Notes under the pieces: model-generated
Told to the model about the DNA's origin: nothing
Seen by the model: the letters and a program-made list of their open reading frames with translations, nothing else
Databases searched by the model: none
Made by a program: the position numbers and the translations under genes
Assembly: GCA_030824255.1 (NCBI GenBank)
Contig: JAVBYB010000128.1
Span: 1 to 8,130 of the forward strand
Origin: a bacterium
GTDB taxonomy: Bacteria > Pseudomonadota > Alphaproteobacteria > Caulobacterales > Hyphomonadaceae
Direction of reading: 5' to 3'
DNA length: 8,130 nucleotides
In this document: positions 4,998 through 8,130 of the stretch, in pieces
How the letters are laid out: each line of letters starts with the position of its first letter
How positions within the stretch are numbered: the first letter of the stretch is position 1

Positions 4998-6985
4998 TCG
5001 CTGAACTGGGTCACCTGCTCGCGTTTCTGGCGCTGGCTGCCGCGTGCGGCCAGACGGTGCTGGGGCTGACGACCGGAGGCGAGACGCCGCGCAGGCTGGC
5101 GGTGGCGGGCGGCATGTTCGCGACGGCCGCGATGGTCGCCCTGATCATCAGCTTTGTGCGTCTCGATTTCTCGGTCGCGCTGGTGGCGCAGAACTCCCAC
5201 ACGCTGAAGCCGCTGATCTATCGCATCGCGGGCGCGTGGGGGAACCACGAAGGCTCGATGCTGATGTGGTGCATGATCATGGCGGGCTATGGCTCCGCTG
5301 CTGCGCTGTGGATGTCCGAGGGCAAGCTGCGGGATCGTGCGCTGGGCGTGCAGGGTCTGCTCACGGCTGGGTCTTTTGCATACCTGCTCTTTGCCTCGAG
5401 CCCGTTCACGCGACTGATCGATGCGCCGTTCGATGGGGGCGGGATGAATCCCCTGCTGCAGGACCCCGCGGTCGCGCTGCATCCGCCGGCGCTTTATCTT
5501 GGCTATGTCGGCATGTCGTTCGTGTTCTCGCTGGCGGCGGCGGGCCTCATCAACGGACAGATCGATCGTGAATGGGCGCGCCGGGCGCGTCCGTGGGCGC
5601 TGTTCGCGTGGAGCTCGCTGACCATCGGGATCGCGCTGGGGGCTATCTGGGCCTACTACGAGCTTGGCTGGGGCGGCTGGTGGTTCTGGGACCCGGTCGA
5701 GAACGCTTCGTTCATGCCGTGGCTGGTTGGCGCTGCGCTGGTTCATTCGCTCATCGTCACGGAGAAACGCGGCGGCATGGCGTCGTGGACGGTGTTTCTC
5801 GCCGTGCTGACATTCGTGCTGGCGCTGCTGGGGACATTCCTGGTGCGCTCGGGCGTGATGACGTCGGTGCATGCGTTTGCGACGGATCCAACGCGCGGCC
5901 TGGTGTTGCTTGTCGGGCTTGGGATCATGGGCGGTGCGGCGCTGGCGCTGTTTGCGTGGCGGGCGCCGTTGCTGAAGGCGGGGCCGGAGTTCGATCCGGT
6001 GAGCCGCGAAGGGGCAATGATCCTGAACAACCTGTTCCTGTCGGTGGCGGCGGCGCTGGTGCTGGTTGGCACGGTGACGCCGATGATCCTGCAGTGGATG
6101 GGCGAGGCGGGCGTGATCTCGCAGGAGGCTGCGTCGCTTTCGATTGGCGAGCCATACTTCCAGCTGACGCTGGCGCCGATGGTGGCGATCCTGCTGCTGT
6201 TCATGCCACTGGCGCAGGCTGCGCCATGGCGGAAGGCCGAGCTTTCGCCGATGCTGAAATGGCTGATGCCGGCGGCGATCGCGGCGGTTCTGGCAGCCGT
6301 GGTTGCGATGGCGCTGGGCGGCTGGGGCGTCTGGCTTGGCTTTGGCGTGCTGGTCGGCGTGTGGGTGATCTTTGGCGTCGGCATGGATGTGGGACGCAGG
6401 TTGGGCGCAGGCGGGTTCGGGCGCGTGCTGCGCCTGCCGCTGACTGTCTGGGGCATGGCGATTGCGCACATCGGCATGGGCATTTTTGTCATCGGCGCCA
6501 CGGTGGAAACTGCCACGCGCACCGAACAGACTTTCCCCCTCCGCCCCGGCGAGATCGCCGAAATGTCCGGATGGACGTTTGAATTCCAGGGCGTGAGCGA
6601 AGTCGAAGGACCGAACTATACTGCGCTGCGCGCGGACATTCTGGTTCGCCATGACGGCATCAATGAAGTCATCCATCCCGAGACTCGTACCTTTCCGGTT
6701 GCGCGCACGAGCACGACGGAAGTCGCCATCAAGAAGACGCTGGGCGGCGACGTCTATGTTGCCCTGGGCGACCAGTTGCGTGACCAGCCTGGCGCATGGC
6801 GGATCCGCATAGCCAAGCACCCGCTGATCGACTGGGTATTCGGCGGAGCGGGCCTGATTGCGGTGGGTGGGTTCATCTCTCTCGTAGCGCGGCTGCGTCG
6901 CAGGGCGCCTGCTGCTTCTCAGGAGCAGGCGACATCTACGCCGACAGCCGAGGCTGATGTGCCTGCGGCGGGAGCACCTGCATGA
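4994..6985 (+). CDS. ccmF: CcmF, haem lyase core subunit (CycK)
   Basis: A 663-residue polytopic inner-membrane protein, the core of the holocytochrome c synthase that takes haem from holo-CcmE and ligates it to the CXXCH cysteines of apocytochrome c. The periplasmic WWD domain is intact at about 226-244 (WGGWWFWDPVENASFMPWL). The four conserved histidines are present: H163 (ALHPPALYLGY) and H293 (SVHAFATDP) as periplasmic ligands flanking the WWD segment, and H251 (LVHSLIVTEKRG) and H492 (IAHIGMGIF) in membrane helices. The length is normal for the family. A large periplasmic loop (about 505-610) precedes the last helix (WVFGGAGLIAVGGFISLV) and an Ala/Thr-rich cytoplasmic tail. The start is TTG 4994, overlapping the ccmE TGA as TTGA, and gives MIAELGHLLAFLAL, typical for CcmF. 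The ribosome binding site is poor, so translational coupling is likely. Confidence 0.97.
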   Translation: MIAELGHLLAFLALAAACGQTVLGLTTGGETPRRLAVAGGMFATAAMVALIISFVRLDFSVALVAQNSHTLKPLIYRIAGAWGNHEGSMLMWCMIMAGYGSAAALWMSEGKLRDRALGVQGLLTAGSFAYLLFASSPFTRLIDAPFDGGGMNPLLQDPAVALHPPALYLGYVGMSFVFSLAAAGLINGQIDREWARRARPWALFAWSSLTIGIALGAIWAYYELGWGGWWFWDPVENASFMPWLVGAALVHSLIVTEKRGGMASWTVFLAVLTFVLALLGTFLVRSGVMTSVHAFATDPTRGLVLLVGLGIMGGAALALFAWRAPLLKAGPEFDPVSREGAMILNNLFLSVAAALVLVGTVTPMILQWMGEAGVISQEAASLSIGEPYFQLTLAPMVAILLLFMPLAQAAPWRKAELSPMLKWLMPAAIAAVLAAVVAMALGGWGVWLGFGVLVGVWVIFGVGMDVGRRLGAGGFGRVLRLPLTVWGMAIAHIGMGIFVIGATVETATRTEQTFPLRPGEIAEMSGWTFEFQGVSEVEGPNYTALRADILVRHDGINEVIHPETRTFPVARTSTTEVAIKKTLGGDVYVALGDQLRDQPGAWRIRIAKHPLIDWVFGGAGLIAVGGFISLVARLRRRAPAASQEQATSTPTAEADVPAAGAPA

Positions 6986-7386
6986 TCGCGCCGATCATCG
7001 CGCTGATCCTGCAAGCGGCCCAACCGGCTGAAGCGCCCCTGCCGGATCCGGCGCTGGAGACGCGGGCGCAATCCCTGATGCGGGAGTTGCGTTGCACGGT
7101 CTGCGAGAACGAGCCGGTCTCGCAATCGACGGCGGACATGGCGGTCGACGCTCGCCGGAAGATTCGCCAGCTCGTGGATGAGGGGAATACGGACACCCAG
7201 GTGCGCGACTACTTCGTCGAGCGCTATGGAAGCTTCGTTTCCTTCCGGCCGTCGAATTGGCTGCTGTGGGCGTTTCCCTTCATTCTGCTGCTTGCAGCTG
7301 GCGGATTCATGGTTATCCGCAGCTTTGCGAAGCGGCGGACAGACCTGACTGCCGTGCCGGACGATCGCGGCGACACCCCCGCCTGA
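6982..7386 (+). CDS. ccmH: CcmH, thiol-redox subunit of haem lyase (CycL)
   Basis: A 134-residue exported, membrane-anchored thioredoxin-like helper that reduces the CXXC disulphide of apocytochrome c before haem ligation. A short signal sequence (MIAPIIALILQAAQPAEA) is followed by a three-helix domain with the redox motif LRCTVC (C38 and C41) in the family signature LRCxVCxNxxxxxS. A C-terminal membrane helix (about 93-115: WLLWAFPFILLLAAGGFMVI) and a basic cytoplasmic end follow. The RYGSFVSFRPSNWLLW segment matches the family pattern before the membrane helix. It corresponds to the short alphaproteobacterial CycL form; the fused TPR half of E. coli CcmH is supplied separately by CcmI. The start ATG overlaps the ccmF stop as ATGA, with GGGAG (6970-6974) 7 bases upstream. 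No ccmG lies between ccmF and ccmH, unlike in enterobacteria. Confidence 0.95.
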   Translation: MIAPIIALILQAAQPAEAPLPDPALETRAQSLMRELRCTVCENEPVSQSTADMAVDARRKIRQLVDEGNTDTQVRDYFVERYGSFVSFRPSNWLLWAFPFILLLAAGGFMVIRSFAKRRTDLTAVPDDRGDTPA

Positions 7387-7613
7387 CAAGGCAATTTCCT
7401 CTAAAACTAGCTGGAATCCGGACTGTTCGGCTCTGGCGTCGCCGCACGTTTGCCTTAAAGTAAGGCATGATCGACCAACGCTCCGGATGCGGCAGAAGGC
7501 TGTCGCGGACGGTTGTGACGATTGCCCGAGCGGGTCTTTCCAGTTGCGTGGGCCCGCGCGGTTTCTAGTTTCATGAATGACGCTTCGCACATGCGTATGC
7601 AAAGAGAGAGCGA
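7387..7613 (+). promoter_or_regulatory. ccmH-degP intergenic region, likely holding the degP promoter
   Basis: This 227-bp gap separates ccmH from degP and is long enough for independent control of degP. It contains a perfect dyad at 7451-7467 (listed separately), a small CCCG-AG-CGGG dyad followed by TCTTT (7525-7539) that is a poor terminator candidate, and the palindrome TTCATGAA (7570-7577) 37 bases before the start codon. TTGCGT (7544-7549) and TAGTTT (7566-7571) with 16 bp between them are a weak sigma-70-like pair. The purine-rich AAAGAGAGAG (7601-7610) is the probable ribosome binding region. No convincing gene lies here. Confidence 0.4.
7451..7467. promoter_or_regulatory. Perfect 7-bp dyad TGCCTTA-AAG-TAAGGCA, candidate operator
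   Basis: TGCCTTA (7451-7457) and TAAGGCA (7461-7467) are exact inverted repeats around AAG, giving a 17-bp dyad with a 10-bp half-site spacing as expected for a dimeric helix-turn-helix repressor or activator. It is AT-richer than its surroundings. No T run follows, so an intrinsic terminator for ccmH is unlikely, and a three-base loop is small for an RNA hairpin, though possible. It lies about 150 bp upstream of degP and 65 bp after ccmH. The binding protein is unknown. Confidence 0.4.
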
Positions 7614-8130
7614 ATGATGAAGGTTGGAACGGTCCGGACGCGCACGCTGGGAATGGCTGCCGGACTTGCCGCGGCGCTTCTCGCCGGAGCTTCGCTGACT
7701 CCCGTCGCAATGGCCCAGAAGCCGATTACGGTAACGCCGCCATCCGGCGCGCCGATGAGTTTCGCCGACCTGATCGAGCGGGTGAGCCCTGCGGTGGTCA
7801 GCGTCCAGGTGACAACCGAGATCAAGGCGGCCGATCGCAACAGCGCGTTCAACCCGTTCCGCGGCCTGCCGGGCTTTGACGAGTACGAAGACGAGTTCGG
7901 TGAAGGGGAAGACGGCGAAGGTGAAGGCGAGGGCGGCGGTCCTGAAACCGACCGCGAAGGCAACGCGCTGGGATCCGGCTTCTTCATCCGGTCGGACGGC
8001 TATATCGTCACCAATCACCACGTGGTCGAAAATGCGCGCGAAGTGCTGGTCACGCTGAAAAATGGCGATCAGCTCGAGACAGAGATCATTGGCTCGGACG
8101 AGCAGACCGACCTTGCTGTGCTGAAGGTCA
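7614..8130 (+). CDS. degP: DegP/HtrA-family periplasmic serine protease (3' end outside window)
   Basis: The first 172 codons of an HtrA protease/chaperone that degrades misfolded periplasmic proteins. A signal peptide has an Arg/Lys-containing start, a hydrophobic core (GMAAGLAAALLAG) and probable cleavage after VAMA (residue 34). The chymotrypsin-like domain begins SFADLIERVSPAVVSVQV. The catalytic His is H136 (VTNHHVVENA) and the catalytic Asp is D166 (QTDLAVLKV); the GNSGGP serine and the PDZ domains must lie beyond the window. Between them and the N-terminus, an acidic, Gly/Glu-rich stretch (about 90-115, EDEFGEGEDGEGEGEGGG) occupies the LA loop region that regulates oligomer state in DegP. 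ATG 7614 and ATG 7617 are both possible starts; the purine-rich region just upstream suits either. It follows the cytochrome c genes, as degP does in rhizobia, but its 227-bp leader suggests its own promoter. Confidence 0.95.
   Translation, partial: MMKVGTVRTRTLGMAAGLAAALLAGASLTPVAMAQKPITVTPPSGAPMSFADLIERVSPAVVSVQVTTEIKAADRNSAFNPFRGLPGFDEYEDEFGEGEDGEGEGEGGGPETDREGNALGSGFFIRSDGYIVTNHHVVENAREVLVTLKNGDQLETEIIGSDEQTDLAVLKV

Noticed and set aside
5572..6582. 336-residue plus-strand frame inside ccmF
   Set aside because: It is the +1/+2 shifted reading of ccmF, Gly/Arg/Ala-rich, with no domain; a GC-rich shadow frame.
4973..6820. 615-residue open frame on the minus strand opposite ccmF
   Set aside because: It mirrors the ccmF codons in a GC-rich gene. 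The product is a low-complexity Arg/Gln/His-rich sequence with no recognisable domain, while the plus strand encodes an unmistakable CcmF.
6982..7386. Missing ccmG as a sign of deletion
   Set aside because: The four-gene ccmIEFH (cycHJKL) order without ccmG is normal in many Alphaproteobacteria, where ccmG sits with the ccmABCD genes.
7525..7539. CCCG-AG-CGGG followed by TCTTT as a terminator for ccmH
   Set aside because: The stem is too short for a stable hairpin and the T run is weak; mentioned only as part of the intergenic description.
7467..7568. 33-codon frame starting MIDQRSGCGRRL between ccmH and degP
   Set aside because: The frame is short, its purine-rich stretch is only one base from the ATG, and it overlaps the dyad; no family resemblance. 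Probably chance.
7455..8021. 188-residue minus-strand frame over the degP start
   Set aside because: It lies opposite a clear DegP signal peptide and protease domain and has no recognisable domain; a shadow of the real gene.

Overview
This 8.1 kb, GC-rich window reads as a stretch of an alphaproteobacterial chromosome. The reasons are the high-GC codon use, the block of a PhoP/PhoQ-like regulator pair followed by ccmI-ccmE-ccmF-ccmH and a DegP protease (known in rhizobia as feuPQ, cycHJKL and degP), and the frequent TTG starts with short gene overlaps. A caulobacterial or hyphomonad relative is a guess from protein style only. All supported genes lie on the + strand. I see no RNA genes, mobile elements or CRISPR arrays.

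Layout. (1) 3-131: the last 42 codons of an unrecognised protein. (2) 132-235: a short gap with a clean hairpin, a heat-shock-like promoter candidate and a good ribosome binding site. (3) 236-1138: a class B J-domain co-chaperone, with J domain, Gly-rich linker and two C-terminal substrate-binding domains but no zinc finger. (4) 1231-1563: a small exported PepSY-domain protein. (5) 1593-2273 and 2275-3684: an OmpR/PhoP-type response regulator and its PhoQ-like sensor kinase (FeuP/FeuQ-like). (6) 3681-4415, 4530-4997, 4994-6985 and 6982-7386: CcmI-like, CcmE, CcmF and CcmH, the haem-handling and haem-ligation half of the System I cytochrome c maturation machinery. (7) 7387-7613: a 227-bp regulatory gap with a perfect dyad. 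(8) 7614 to the window end: the first 172 codons of a DegP/HtrA periplasmic serine protease.

How the genes work together. The common theme is the periplasm and its protein quality control. The sensor kinase and regulator probably respond to an envelope cue, and the PepSY protein may restrain the kinase. CcmE carries haem, CcmF with CcmH and CcmI attaches it to apocytochrome c, and DegP removes misfolded periplasmic proteins. ccmA, ccmB, ccmC, ccmD and ccmG are not in the window and must lie elsewhere if the pathway is complete.

The content is mostly recognisable housekeeping. I found no convincing new multi-gene system. The best leads are regulatory: an 11-bp-period direct repeat before the PepSY gene, a perfect dyad before degP, a heat-shock-like promoter before the J-protein gene, and the possible role of the PepSY protein as a built-in inhibitor of the two-component system.
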